Assembly: GCF_014205165.1 (NCBI RefSeq)
Contig: NZ_JACHMZ010000001.1
Coordinates: forward strand, 4,880,501 to 4,944,500
Reading direction: 5' to 3'
DNA from: Micromonospora carbonacea
GTDB lineage: Bacteria > Actinomycetota > Actinomycetes > Mycobacteriales > Micromonosporaceae
Length of the DNA: 64,000 nucleotides
The first letter of the stretch is position 1. Each line of letters opens with the position of its first letter. Shown here one piece after another: positions 23,837 through 33,261 of the stretch. The notes under the pieces were generated by a model, which was not told the origin of the DNA, ran no database searches, and saw only the letters and a list, made by a program, of their open reading frames with translations. A program made the position numbers and the translations under genes.

Positions 23837-24607
23837 TCAGGGGGCGGGGACCAGGTGGCCGTCGCGGAGGGTGAGGGTGCGGTCGGCCAGGTCGATCAGG
23901 GCCGGGTCGTGGGTGGCGACCAGGGCGGTCATGCCGCGCGCGTGCACCACGGCGCGGAGCAGGTCCATGATGGACCGGCCCGTCTCCGAGTCGAGCTGCC
24001 CGGTCGGCTCGTCGGCGATCAGCAGGTCCGGCTCGTTGGCCAGCGCCCGGGCCAGTGCCACCCGCTGCTGCTGCCCGCCGGACAGCTCGTACGGCCGCTG
24101 CGCGGCGTGCCCGCCCAGCCCCACCAGCTCCAGCAGCACCGCCACCCGTTCCTCCCGCTCGGCGGCGGGCACCTTCGCCAGCCGCAGCGGCACCCCGACG
24201 TTCTCGGCGGCGGAGAGGATCGGGATCAGCCCGAAGGTCTGGAAGACGAACCCGACGGTCCCCCGGCGCAGCCGCAGCAACTCCCGCTCGCCGGCCGCCC
24301 CGAGGTCGTGCCCGGCCACCCGCACCCGGCCGGAGTCGGGCCGGTCCAGGCCGCCGACCAGGTTCAGCAGGGTCGTCTTGCCCGCGCCCGACCGGCCCCG
24401 GACGGCGACCAGCTCCCCCCGCCCGGCGGTGAAGGAGACGTCCCGGACGGCGTGCACCGCGCGTTCGCCCCGGCCGAAGGTGCGGCTCACCCGGTCCACC
24501 CGCACCACCTCGTCCACCGTCGAGGTCGACCCGGGGGCGGCACCGGGGGCGGCGGCCAGCCCGGCGGCCGTGGCGGCGGAGGGACCGGGCTGCTGCTGCT
24601 CGCTCAT
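23837..24607 (-). CDS. ABC transporter ATP-binding protein (MacB/LolD type)
   Basis: ATPase of 256 residues. Walker A GRSGAGKTT, Q-loop FVFQTFGLIPILSA, signature LSGGQQQRVALA, Walker B LLIADEPTGQLDSE and switch His in VATHDP are all intact. A low-complexity Ala/Gly leader of about 30 residues precedes the domain. It ends the four-gene minus-strand operon and overlaps the neighbouring ATPase gene by four bases (ATGA). With two different ATPases and two FtsX-like permeases, the complex is probably a heteromeric mechanotransmission-type transporter acting on the envelope rather than a classical importer. Confidence 0.92.
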   Translation of the reverse strand: MSEQQQPGPSAATAAGLAAAPGAAPGSTSTVDEVVRVDRVSRTFGRGERAVHAVRDVSFTAGRGELVAVRGRSGAGKTTLLNLVGGLDRPDSGRVRVAGHDLGAAGERELLRLRRGTVGFVFQTFGLIPILSAAENVGVPLRLAKVPAAEREERVAVLLELVGLGGHAAQRPYELSGGQQQRVALARALANEPDLLIADEPTGQLDSETGRSIMDLLRAVVHARGMTALVATHDPALIDLADRTLTLRDGHLVPAP

Positions 24608-25596
24608 GCGTCGCTCCCTTCGGCGTCGGCCCGGTCGCCCGGCCGCACCTCGACGTGGTCGGGTTCCAGGGTGAGCCGGACCCGGTCGCGCAGGGCCAGG
24701 GCGTCGACGAAGGACTCCGGCAGTTGCATCCGGCCGGCGCGGTCCAGCACGGCGTACTCCTCGCTGACCAGCTCGGTGCTGCCGTCCGCGCCGATGCGCG
24801 CGGTCCGGCGTACCTCGGAGGCGGTCCGGCCGTCGCGGATGGCGACGGTCCGGCGGACCTGGGTGGCCACGGCGTGATCGTGGGTGACCACCACGACCGT
24901 CACCCCCAGCTCCGCGTTGATCTGCCGCAGCGCGGCGAAGACCTCCGCGCCGGTGGCCTCGTCCAGCTCGCCGGTCGGCTCGTCGGCGAAGAGCACCTCC
25001 GGGTCGTTGGCCACGGCCACCGCGACCGCGCAGCGCTGCTGCTCCCCGCCGCTGAGCTGCCCCGGCCGCCGGTCGGCGCAGTGGCCCACGCCGACCAGGT
25101 CGAGCAGCTCGCGGGCCCGCTCCCGGCGGGCCCGCCGGGAGCGCCCACCGGCCAGCCGCATCGGCAGCTCGACGTTCTCCAGGGCGGTCAGGTACGGCAG
25201 CAGGTTGCGGCCGGTCTGCTGCCAGACGAACCCGGCCATCCGCCGGCGGTAGCTCAACCGGCGGCGGGCGGACATCGCGAGCAGGTCGTACTCGGCGACC
25301 CGGGCGATGCCGGCGGTCGGGGTGTCCAGCCCGGAGAGGATGTTCAGCAGAGTGGACTTGCCCGAGCCGGACGCGCCGACGATGGCGACCAGCTCCCCCC
25401 GGTCGATGACCAGGTCGAGGCCCTGCAACGCGACCACCTCGACCCCGTCGGTCTTGAAGATCCGCACCAGGCCGTCGCAGACGATGTGCCCGCGCAGCCG
25501 GTCGTTCCCGCCGGCCCGCTCGGCCGCCCGTTGCGCGGCCCGCCGTTGCAGGGTGGCCAGGTCCGGCGCGGCGGACGCCGTCACGGTGACTGTCAT
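24604..25596 (-). CDS. ABC transporter ATP-binding protein with a C-terminal AbrB-like hairpin
   Basis: ATPase of 330 residues. Walker A GASGSGKST, Q-loop FVWQQTGRNLLPYLT, signature LSGGEQQRCAVAVA, Walker B VLFADEPTGELD and the switch His are intact. Beyond the normal ATPase end lies an extension of about 80 residues containing YAVLDRAGRMQLPESFVDAL and VRLTLEPDHVEVRPG, which reads like one SpoVT/AbrB swapped-hairpin unit. The ATG at 25596 is preferred because GGAGAGGG lies 8 bases upstream; an in-frame GTG six codons earlier lacks one. It overlaps the second ATPase gene. Confidence 0.9.
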   Translation of the reverse strand: MTVTVTASAAPDLATLQRRAAQRAAERAGGNDRLRGHIVCDGLVRIFKTDGVEVVALQGLDLVIDRGELVAIVGASGSGKSTLLNILSGLDTPTAGIARVAEYDLLAMSARRRLSYRRRMAGFVWQQTGRNLLPYLTALENVELPMRLAGGRSRRARRERARELLDLVGVGHCADRRPGQLSGGEQQRCAVAVAVANDPEVLFADEPTGELDEATGAEVFAALRQINAELGVTVVVVTHDHAVATQVRRTVAIRDGRTASEVRRTARIGADGSTELVSEEYAVLDRAGRMQLPESFVDALALRDRVRLTLEPDHVEVRPGDRADAEGSDA

Positions 25597-25651
25597 CTCA
25601 GCATCCCTCTCCACGCATCGTCAGCATTCCCCGCCACGTCTGCACACACGG

Positions 25652-28516
25652 TCAGCTCCCCTCTCCGAGCCGGAGCACCTCGCCGAGGCGCATGCGGCGG
25701 TTGTGCACCGTCTCCACGGTCACCGCGAGGGCCAACGCCACCGCGCCGGCCGCCAGGACGGCCCCGACCAGCCCGGGCGAGAACGCGACCCGGACCGGCT
25801 CGCCGCCGGTGAACGCGGCCAGCCCGAGCGCCGGGGTGAGCAGCAGGGGCAGCAGCGCCCCCGTGAGCGCGCCGGTGAGCAGCGCGGCGGCGACCAGGGG
25901 CGTCAGCTCCACCAGCAGCAGGCCCCGCCACTGCCGGCGGGACAGGCCGAGGGTGCGCAGCCGGGACAGCACCTGCGCCCGGGTCCGCGCACCGGCGAGC
26001 ACCGCGAAGGCGACCGCCAGCAGGCCGAACGCGGTGCCCCCGGCCGCGCCGGCGGCGAAGCCGAAGACGAGCAGGCCGTTCGCGCCGCCCCCGCCGAGCT
26101 GCTGGCGGGCGCCCTGCCAGGTGGTCACCTCGGCGCCACGCGGGCGCTCCCCCGCGGCGAAGCTGCCGCCGGTCTGGTAGCGGCGCTGACCCTCGTCGCC
26201 CGCCCGCCGCAGCGCCTCCACGTCGAACCCGTCGCCGGAGACCAGGAACGCCGTCGGCACCGGGCCGGTCCCGCCCCGACCGGGCGGGCCGGGCGTCCCG
26301 GAGCCGGGCGGGCCGGGCGTCCCGGAGCCGGGCGGTGGCGGGCCGGGCGTCCCGGAGCCGGGCGGTGGCGGGCCGGGAGTGCCCGCCCCGGCCAGCGCCT
26401 GCCAGGGCAGCACCACGAACCGGTCGACGTCGGGCGGGACCAGCGGGAAATCGTCGGCCGTGTCGGCCACCCGGAACGGTTGGGCGTACCCCTGCACGGT
26501 CACCAGGGCCGACCCGTCGAGGCCCGCGCGGGCCAGCTCGGCGGCGAGCGCCGGGGAGACGAGCGCGGGCGTCGGCCCCGGCGACCGGCCCGCCCGCAGC
26601 ACCGGCGGCACCGACACGTCCACCCCGGCGTCGCGCGCCGTGTCGGCCAGGCCCGGCCCGTCGACCAGCAGCACGGTGACGGCGGCGAGGCCCGCGTCGA
26701 CGCCCCGCGCGTCGGCCACGCGCAGCGCGCTCTCCCGCAGCACCGGGGTGCTGCGCCGCACGCCGGGCAGCCGGTGCAGGGCCGCGCCGGTGTCCGGGGC
26801 GAGCCGCTCCCCGTCGACCAGCGCGGACGCCGGCACGGCGACGGTGGCCGTCCGGTCCCGGCCGGCCTCGATGCCGCCCGCCACGACCCCGCAGAACGCG
26901 GCCGTGGCGACCGCGACCACGACGACGACCACCGGCCCGGTGGCCGCCGACCGGCTCGCCCCGGCCACCCCGAGGAAGGTCACGCTGCCACGCGTGCGGG
27001 CCGCGACGCGGCCGAGCAGCCGCAACGGCCAGGGGTAGAGCCGCAACACCAGCACCGCGGCGGCGACGGCCAGCAGCACCGGCACCGAGACCAGCAGCGG
27101 GTCGACCGAGCCGGGGCTCAGGCCCCGGCGACGGATCAGGAACGTGGCCAGCACGGCGAGGGCGACGACGAGGAGTTCGAGGGTCAGCCGGCGACCGCCG
27201 GCGCGGCGGCCGGACAGGTCGCGGCGGCCGCCCGGCGGGGCCGGGGAGCCCAGCGTCGCCAGGGGCAGGGCCAGGGTGGCCAGCGCCGCCGCGACGAGGA
27301 CCAGCCAGTCGGTGCCCGCCGTCCCCGCCGGGGAGCCGGGCAGCAGCCGGCCGAGCAGCCAGCCGAGCGCCGCAGCCGGCGGCACCACCAGCGCCGACTC
27401 GGCGAGGCTGCGCCGCGCGCCGCTGGTCGGCGCGCCGCCCCGGGCCACCAGCAGGGCGAACTCGGCCTCGCGGCGGCGGGCCGCCAGCCGCGCCGCGAGC
27501 ACGATCAGCCCCGCCACGGTCGCGATCATCCCGGCGGCGATCACCGCGAGCAGCGTCCGGGCGGCGGAGACCGCGTCGAGGAACTGCCGCAGCGGGACGT
27601 CCACGGCCTGCGTGACGGTGAGCCCGGCCGGGGGCGTGCGCTCCAGCCGGCGTACGCCGTCGATGACGGCGCCCAGGCCCGCCACGTCCAGGCCGGCGAG
27701 GCGGTAGCGCCAGGAGAACCGGACCGGCACGCCGGTCGCGATCGCCGCGTCCAGGCCCGCGTCGCTGGTCAGCGCCACCATCTCGTAAGGCTCCTCGTCG
27801 CCGGCCGGCTCGGTCACCCGCAGCGCCGACGGCAGGGTGTCCCAGACGCCGTCGGCGGTACGCGCGGGCTCGAAGACGCCCGCCACGAGCAGCGGGAGCG
27901 ACTGCCCGCCGACGCCGCTGAACCGCAGGCGGCTGCCCGCGCGGAGGTTCAGCTTGCGGGCCGTGTCGGCGGCCAGCGCGACCTCGACGGGCTGCCCCGC
28001 GCCCACCGCCTGCGCCGGCCAGCGTCCCTCGGTGAGGGTGGCCGCCCCGGTGACGCCCGGCGCCGAACGGAGCCGGGCGACGACGAAGTAGTTCTTCGCC
28101 GCGAGGTCGGGGCCGGTCAGCCGGCTCAGGGCGGTCTCCGCGAGGAACCAGCGGCTCTGCACCGCCGCCCCGACGGCCTCGGGCAGGTCCGCCTGGAGCG
28201 TGTCGAGTTCCTGGCCCCGGCCCGCGGTGACCGGCGTGACGACCCCGCCGCCCCCGGCCGGCAGCTCGGGGGCGGTGAGGGTGAGGTCCCGCTCCGCGGC
28301 CGGCCGGCCGGCGACGTGTTCCCGCAGCCCCTGCTCGGCGAGCCGGTCGGCCGTCCGCGGCACGGCGGTCACCAGCAGCGCGGCCACCAGCGCCAGCATC
28401 CCCAGCAGGAGGAACTGCCCCGCGAACGCCCGCACCCGGCGGACGGCCCCGGCCAGCGCGACCCCACCGCCGCCGAACCCCGCCGCCCGGGTTCCCCTGG
28501 TCCCACCCCTGGTCAT
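25652..28516 (-). CDS. FtsX-like ABC transporter permease
   Basis: Large membrane protein of 954 residues. A first helix lies at about 30-52, followed by a big extracytoplasmic domain. Several helices sit in the middle and three near the C-terminus (FAAGAAGGTAFGLLAVAFAVL, LVAAALLTGALTGALL, LVGAVLAAGAVALAL), the FtsX/MacB arrangement fused in tandem. Between the core domains sits a Gly-Thr-Pro-rich stretch (GTPGPPPPGS repeated) encoded by a minisatellite. The ATG overlaps the upstream permease stop (ATGA). With the two ATPases it probably forms an exporter or a mechanical device acting on lipoproteins or cell-wall enzymes; no substrate is evident. Confidence 0.88.
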   Translation of the reverse strand: MTRGGTRGTRAAGFGGGGVALAGAVRRVRAFAGQFLLLGMLALVAALLVTAVPRTADRLAEQGLREHVAGRPAAERDLTLTAPELPAGGGGVVTPVTAGRGQELDTLQADLPEAVGAAVQSRWFLAETALSRLTGPDLAAKNYFVVARLRSAPGVTGAATLTEGRWPAQAVGAGQPVEVALAADTARKLNLRAGSRLRFSGVGGQSLPLLVAGVFEPARTADGVWDTLPSALRVTEPAGDEEPYEMVALTSDAGLDAAIATGVPVRFSWRYRLAGLDVAGLGAVIDGVRRLERTPPAGLTVTQAVDVPLRQFLDAVSAARTLLAVIAAGMIATVAGLIVLAARLAARRREAEFALLVARGGAPTSGARRSLAESALVVPPAAALGWLLGRLLPGSPAGTAGTDWLVLVAAALATLALPLATLGSPAPPGGRRDLSGRRAGGRRLTLELLVVALAVLATFLIRRRGLSPGSVDPLLVSVPVLLAVAAAVLVLRLYPWPLRLLGRVAARTRGSVTFLGVAGASRSAATGPVVVVVVAVATAAFCGVVAGGIEAGRDRTATVAVPASALVDGERLAPDTGAALHRLPGVRRSTPVLRESALRVADARGVDAGLAAVTVLLVDGPGLADTARDAGVDVSVPPVLRAGRSPGPTPALVSPALAAELARAGLDGSALVTVQGYAQPFRVADTADDFPLVPPDVDRFVVLPWQALAGAGTPGPPPPGSGTPGPPPPGSGTPGPPGSGTPGPPGRGGTGPVPTAFLVSGDGFDVEALRRAGDEGQRRYQTGGSFAAGERPRGAEVTTWQGARQQLGGGGANGLLVFGFAAGAAGGTAFGLLAVAFAVLAGARTRAQVLSRLRTLGLSRRQWRGLLLVELTPLVAAALLTGALTGALLPLLLTPALGLAAFTGGEPVRVAFSPGLVGAVLAAGAVALALAVTVETVHNRRMRLGEVLRLGEGS
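26288..26371. repeat. In-frame minisatellite inside the FtsX-like permease
   Basis: GCCGGGCGTCCCGGAGCCGG begins each of three near-identical units, one of 24 bp and two of 30 bp. All are multiples of three, so copy-number change keeps the frame and alters the length of a Pro/Gly linker. Confidence 0.8.
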
Positions 28517-31500
28517 CGCTCTCCGCCGATCCGTAGTTGGGCCGCCGCGACGCGTTGGCGGACGCCGGAGGCGATCACCGTGCTGAACGCGAGCGCCGCC
28601 AGCAGCAGGCCGAGGGCGGTGCCGGCGACGGGCAGCCAGGGCAGCGCGAAGGCCGCCTCCGGCACCGGCCGGTCCGCCGACCGGGTGAGCACCACCAGCG
28701 GGGCCATGGTGGCGCCCACCCCCGCGCCGACCAGCAGCCCGACCCCGACGCCGATGCCGGCCAGGAACGTCTGCTCGGTGAGCAGTGCGCGGGCGAGCAG
28801 CCGCGCCGGTGCGCCCAGGGTGTGCAGGACCGCGAGCTCGCCGATCCGTCGGCGCGCGGTGGCCCAGACGTCCACGCCCAGCCCGACCAGGGCGAGCAGG
28901 ACGGAACCCGCCGCCGCCGCGAGCAGGCCCGTGCGCGTGCCCAGCCAGTACGGGTCGCGGCCGGCCTCCACCGCCGTCTGCCGCCGGTCCAGCACGGTCA
29001 CCCCCGGCAGGCCCGCCGCCGCCCGCGTCGCCTCGGCGGACCCGCCGGCCCCGGTGCGGACCCACCACTCCGAGACCGGCCGGACGGTGCCCGTGGCCCG
29101 CAGCAGCCAGTCCCGCGCCGCCGGCAGGTCCAGCAGCATGCCGCCGGCCCCGCCGCTGGCCGGCACCGCGTCGACCTCACCGACCACCTCGACGGTGAGC
29201 GTCACCCCGGAGAGGCCGACGTCCATCGTGTCGCCCCGCCCGACGCTCAGCGCGCGGGCCACCTGGGGCGTGATCAGCGCCGGGACCGGTGCGCCCGCGC
29301 CGGCCGGCACCACCGCGAAGCGGCTGGTCGGCTGCGTCGCGAACCGGCCGCCCGCGACGCGCGCCACCTTCCGGCCGGCGCGCAGCACGCCGTCGGCGAA
29401 CCGGGCCGGCTCCGCGCTCTCCGGGTCGTCCAGCCGGGGCACCCAGTCGCCGGCCAGCGGCACCGGGCTGGTCGCGCCGCCCGCGTCCACCGTGCGCAGA
29501 CCGGTCACCTCCAGCCGGTAGCCGGAGCCGATCGCCGGCCCGGCGTCGACGTCGAACCCGGCCAGCCGGTAGGCCCGGCCGCCGTTGTCCGGCAGGTCCA
29601 CGGCCACCGGCACGGGCCGGCCGTCGCTGCCCGCGCTGGCCAGGGGCAGCTTCCACGCGCCGCCGTCGGCGGTGGTGAGCAGGGCGGACACCCGGACCGG
29701 ATGCGGCCTGGCGGCATCTGTCACCGGGGTGGCGACCGTGCCGGCGAGCCGGCGGGCGGCGGCGGGCAGCTCGACGCCGAGGGGGGCGGCCCGGCCGCGT
29801 ACCTGCCGGTCGAAGAGCGTCCGGGGCGGCTCACCGGCGAGCCGCTCGTCGAACTGGACCACGTCGGACGCCGCCGCCGCGTCGAGGCTCAGCACGCTCA
29901 CCGGCAGGTCCTCGCGGCCCACCCGGATGTCGTCGCGCCAGGCCGGCACCGCCCGGTCCACGCCGGGCAGGGCGGCGAGCCGGCCGGCCCGCTCGGCCGG
30001 CGCGGCCCCGGACCGCTCGACCAGCCGCAGGTCGGCCCCGACGGTGAAGTCCGCCTGGTCGACGTGCGACCGTTCCCCCGTGGTCACCAGCGACCAGGCC
30101 AGGGTGCTGCCGCCCACGGCGAGCGCGAGCAGCAGCACCGGGCCGGCGTGCGGCCGGCGGCCCGCCTGCCACATGCCCAGCGTCGCGGCCAGCCACGGCC
30201 GGCGGTCGACGAACCGCTCGGCGAGCCGGGCCGCCGGCGGCAGCAGGCGCAGCGCGACGACGGCGCCGGCGAGCACGCCCAGCGTGGGTGCCGCCACCAG
30301 CAACGGGTCGACGCCGAGCCGGCCGTCGGCGCCGGCCAGCGGGGACGAGTACCGCCGCAGTTGCGTCCAGGCCAGCAGGGCCAGGCCGACCAGGGCCAGG
30401 TCGACGCCGATCCGCTGGGCCGCCGCGCCCCGGCTCGGCCGGGACCGGGCCGCCAGGTCGGCGACGTACGTGCCGGCGCGGCGCAGCGCCGGCAGCGCCA
30501 TCGCCACCACGCAGCCGGCCGCCGTGGCGGAGGCGACCGCCCAGGTGAGGGTCGCGCCGCCGGGGGCGGTCAGCTCCGACCAGCCCTGCTCGCGGCCGAT
30601 CCGGCGCAGGGCCTCGGCGGCGATCGGCGGCCCGAGCAGGGCGGCCGGCAGGACCACCAGGGCGGCCTCGCGCAGGGCCAGCCCGGCGATCTGCGCCCGG
30701 GCCGCGCCCCGGGCGCGCAGCAGTGCCGTCTGCCCCCGACGGTCCTCGTTGAGCAGGGCCGCCACCAGGATCAGCGCGTACCCGCCGAGGACGAGGACGA
30801 GCAGCAGCGGGGTGAGCAGCGACGACCGGCCCACCAGGTCGGCGCGGGTCAGCCGGTCGATCAGCCGGTCCATGGTGGTGACGGTCTGCGCGGAGGAGCC
30901 GAGGCCCGTCGCCCCGGGCAGGTCGGCGACCTCCGTGGCGACGGCGCGTCGCACGGCGTCCAGCCGGCCCGGCCCGACCGCCGCCAGGTCGGGTTCGACC
31001 AGCCAGGCCGCCGAGGTGGTGCCGGGAAACGTCCGGTCGAAGTCGGCCGGGTCGAGCAGGAACGGCCCGTACGACGTCTCGGAGCCGGCGGCGACGGCCC
31101 CCGGCGCGAGCCGCCAGTACGACCCGGCGGGGTCCCGGGGCCGGAAGAGGCCGACCACCTCCACCTCGCCGGTGCGCTCGGTGGCCCGGTCCCGCAGCGG
31201 CACCCGCTCGCCGACGGTCAGGCCGAGCACCCCGGCGACCCGCTCCGGCAGGAGCACCTGCATCGGCACGGCCCCGCCCGTGGGCTGCCGTCCCGCCACC
31301 AGCTCGGCGTGCCCGGCCAGGTCCTCCAGGGTGGTCAGCTCGGCGAAGACCGGATCGTCGCCCGCCCGGGCGGCGCCGAGGTCGCCGGTCAGCTCCCGCC
31401 CGGTGCCGTAGCGGGCCCCGCGCACCGTCACCGCCGCCCCGCCGAGCCCGGCGGCGAAGCGGTCGCGGACCGCTCGGTCCCGGGTGGCGAAGGCGGCCCG

Positions 31501-31701
31501 GTCGGGGCCGCCCGAGCCGCCGACCAGCAGGCTGCGCTCCTGGGCGGGCGACGCGGCGAGCACCGCCCGCTGCCCCGCGTCGACGGCCCGCCGGCTGTAG
31601 TCGGCCAGCCCGGTCACGAGGGCGACCGCCACCAGGGCCGCCACCAACGCGGCGGACAACAGCCCCCGGGCGGCCCACGCCCGCCTCCACACCAGCATCA
31701 T
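28513..31701 (-). CDS. FtsX-like ABC transporter permease, first gene of the operon
   Basis: Membrane protein of 1062 residues. An N-terminal helix (about 10-30, LLSAALVAALVAVALVTGLA) is followed by a large periplasm-facing domain, a central group of helices with an ALILVAALLNEDRRGQTALL loop, a second outside domain, and a final group of helices including LLVGAGVGATMAPLVVL and LPVAGTALGLLLAALAF. It appears to be two FtsX units fused, like its neighbour, which is consistent with one ancient duplication. It starts MMLVW; either Met could be used. It is transcribed first and overlaps the next permease gene by four bases. Confidence 0.88.
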   Translation of the reverse strand: MMLVWRRAWAARGLLSAALVAALVAVALVTGLADYSRRAVDAGQRAVLAASPAQERSLLVGGSGGPDRAAFATRDRAVRDRFAAGLGGAAVTVRGARYGTGRELTGDLGAARAGDDPVFAELTTLEDLAGHAELVAGRQPTGGAVPMQVLLPERVAGVLGLTVGERVPLRDRATERTGEVEVVGLFRPRDPAGSYWRLAPGAVAAGSETSYGPFLLDPADFDRTFPGTTSAAWLVEPDLAAVGPGRLDAVRRAVATEVADLPGATGLGSSAQTVTTMDRLIDRLTRADLVGRSSLLTPLLLVLVLGGYALILVAALLNEDRRGQTALLRARGAARAQIAGLALREAALVVLPAALLGPPIAAEALRRIGREQGWSELTAPGGATLTWAVASATAAGCVVAMALPALRRAGTYVADLAARSRPSRGAAAQRIGVDLALVGLALLAWTQLRRYSSPLAGADGRLGVDPLLVAAPTLGVLAGAVVALRLLPPAARLAERFVDRRPWLAATLGMWQAGRRPHAGPVLLLALAVGGSTLAWSLVTTGERSHVDQADFTVGADLRLVERSGAAPAERAGRLAALPGVDRAVPAWRDDIRVGREDLPVSVLSLDAAAASDVVQFDERLAGEPPRTLFDRQVRGRAAPLGVELPAAARRLAGTVATPVTDAARPHPVRVSALLTTADGGAWKLPLASAGSDGRPVPVAVDLPDNGGRAYRLAGFDVDAGPAIGSGYRLEVTGLRTVDAGGATSPVPLAGDWVPRLDDPESAEPARFADGVLRAGRKVARVAGGRFATQPTSRFAVVPAGAGAPVPALITPQVARALSVGRGDTMDVGLSGVTLTVEVVGEVDAVPASGGAGGMLLDLPAARDWLLRATGTVRPVSEWWVRTGAGGSAEATRAAAGLPGVTVLDRRQTAVEAGRDPYWLGTRTGLLAAAAGSVLLALVGLGVDVWATARRRIGELAVLHTLGAPARLLARALLTEQTFLAGIGVGVGLLVGAGVGATMAPLVVLTRSADRPVPEAAFALPWLPVAGTALGLLLAALAFSTVIASGVRQRVAAAQLRIGGER

Positions 31702-31860
31702 CTCCGCTGCCTCCCCGGGCCCCCGCGGAGCCGACGGACACAGAGACCCACTGCGGGTACGGAAAGGTTCGCGCCCGTTATCCGACCGTTATGGCCCGGC
31801 GCGCACCAGCCGCCGGTCCTGCCCTCGGGGGCCTGGCGGCGGCCTGCTTGGATGGCGGGC

Positions 31861-32157
31861 ATGGAGATCGCCCTCATCGTGCTGACCATCGGCGTCGTGC
31901 TGCTGCTGGCCGGCCAGCTCGCCGGCCCGCGGCGGGACCGGGTCACGGAGGCCCGGCTGGCCGAGATCGATCGCCGCCTCCAACTCGTGCTGGACCACCT
32001 CGGGGTGGTCGACCGGCGGCCGGAGCCGCCCGGGGTCCGCGAGTATCTGGCCCGGGGCCAGAAGATCCAGGCGATCAAGGCGTACCGGGAGGCGACGGGC
32101 GCGGACCTGCGCACGGCCAAGGAAGCCGTCGACGCGATGATGGGCCCGATCAGCTGA
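31861..32157 (+). CDS. Small membrane-anchored protein with an L7/L12 C-terminal-like domain
   Basis: Ninety-eight residues: one N-terminal membrane helix (IALIVLTIGVVLLLAGQLAG), a short helix LAEIDRRLQLVLDHL, and a C-terminal region GQKIQAIKAYREATGADLRTAKEAVDAMM. The last part matches the ribosomal L7/L12 C-terminal fold, which in ribosomes recruits GTPase factors; membrane versions have no assigned role. TTGGAT lies seven bases before the ATG at 31861, suggesting a leaderless transcript; an in-frame ATG three codons upstream is the alternative. It diverges from the ABC operon. Confidence 0.75.
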   Translation: MEIALIVLTIGVVLLLAGQLAGPRRDRVTEARLAEIDRRLQLVLDHLGVVDRRPEPPGVREYLARGQKIQAIKAYREATGADLRTAKEAVDAMMGPIS

Positions 32158-32185
32158 GCGACGCGTCCGTCGGCCCTGCCCGCGG

Positions 32186-33214
32186 TCAGCGGGGCCGGTC
32201 GCGGTCCTTCGACGGCTGGACCCGCTTGGGCTCGCCGGGCATCTTCGGGTGGTCCGGCGGGTACGGCAGGTCGCCCTGCCCCGCCGCCGCGTCCCGGTCG
32301 GCCCACTCCAGCAGCGGGGTGATGTCCCACGCCGCGTCGTCGATGCCGGCGTGCGGGTCGCCCCGCTGCGCCAACCGGGCCGGGACGCTGCCCAGGTGCA
32401 GGTCGTCGGGGTCGACGTCGGGCAGCTCGGCCCAGGTGACCGGGGTGGACACGGTGGCCCGGGCGTTGGCCCGCAGCGAGTAGGCGCAGGCGATCGTGCG
32501 GTCCCGGGCCGTCTGGTTGTAGTCGACGAAGACCCGCTCGCCCCGCTCCTCCTTCCACCAGGCGGTGGTGACCAGGTCGGGGCGGCGGCGCTCCAGCTCC
32601 CGGGCCAGCGCGATGGTGGCCCGGCGCACCTCGGTGAACGTCCACCGGGGCGCGATGCGCAGGTAGACGTGCACGCCCCGGCCGCCGGACGTCTTCGGCC
32701 AGCCGGTCGCGCCCAGCTCGGCGAGCAGGGCCCGCAGCTCGACGGCGGCGGCGACCGCGTCGGCGAAGTCGGTGCCGGGCTGCGGGTCGAGGTCGACGCG
32801 CAGCTCGTCGGGGTGGTCGACGTGGCCGGCGCGCACCGGCCAGGGGTGGAACACGACGGTGCCCATCTGGGCCGCCCACGCGACGTGGGCGAGGTCGACC
32901 GGGCACAGCTCGTCGGCCGTCCGGCCGCTGGGGAAGGTGATCCGGGCGGTGGTCAGCCACGGGGGCACGCCCCGGGCCGGCACCCGCTTCTGGAAGAACG
33001 CCTCGCCGCCGATGCCGTCGGGGAAGCGTTGCAGCGTGGTCGGGCGGTCCCGCAGGGCGCGCACGATGCCGTCGCCGACCGCCAGGTAGTAGCCGAAGAC
33101 GTCGGCCTTGGTGAAGCCGCGCTCCGGGAAGATCACCCGGTCGGGGCTGCTCAGCCGTACGGTGTGTCCGGCCACCTCGACCTCGGCGGCCGGGGCCTTC
33201 GCGGTGCCTGCCAT
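32186..33214 (-). CDS. LigD-type polymerase/primase domain protein (NHEJ)
   Basis: Stand-alone archaeo-eukaryotic primase-fold polymerase of 342 residues, like mycobacterial PolD/Prim-PolC. Marks include VRLSSPDRVIFPERGFTKADV, LQRFPDGIGGEAFFQKR, the metal-binding pair in ELRVDLDPQPGTDF, VYLRIAPRW, and TAWWKEERGERVFVDYNQTARDRT. It fills gaps and adds nucleotides during non-homologous end joining. No ligase or nuclease domain is fused, so it must work with a separate ligase such as LigC at 19.9 kb. The ATG at 33214 is preferred: TATGGT lies six bases upstream, a leaderless start. Confidence 0.9.
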   Translation of the reverse strand: MAGTAKAPAAEVEVAGHTVRLSSPDRVIFPERGFTKADVFGYYLAVGDGIVRALRDRPTTLQRFPDGIGGEAFFQKRVPARGVPPWLTTARITFPSGRTADELCPVDLAHVAWAAQMGTVVFHPWPVRAGHVDHPDELRVDLDPQPGTDFADAVAAAVELRALLAELGATGWPKTSGGRGVHVYLRIAPRWTFTEVRRATIALARELERRRPDLVTTAWWKEERGERVFVDYNQTARDRTIACAYSLRANARATVSTPVTWAELPDVDPDDLHLGSVPARLAQRGDPHAGIDDAAWDITPLLEWADRDAAAGQGDLPYPPDHPKMPGEPKRVQPSKDRDRPR

Positions 33215-33261
33215 CTGGCGACCATATGCCACGGCACCGACAGCCGACGTACCGTTGCGGG
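33215..33261. promoter_or_regulatory. Divergent leaderless promoter pair
   Basis: Only 47 bp separate the two start codons. The minus strand has TATGGT (33226-33221) six bases before the polymerase ATG. The plus strand has TACCGT (33250-33255) six bases before the msrB GTG. Neither gene shows a Shine-Dalgarno site. Confidence 0.6.

Noticed and set aside
25307..32157. Very long plus-strand frames (1404 and 1206 codons) opposite the ABC operon
   Set aside because: Low-complexity Arg/Ala/Ser/Pro translation with no domains; the minus strand holds clear ATPases and permeases.
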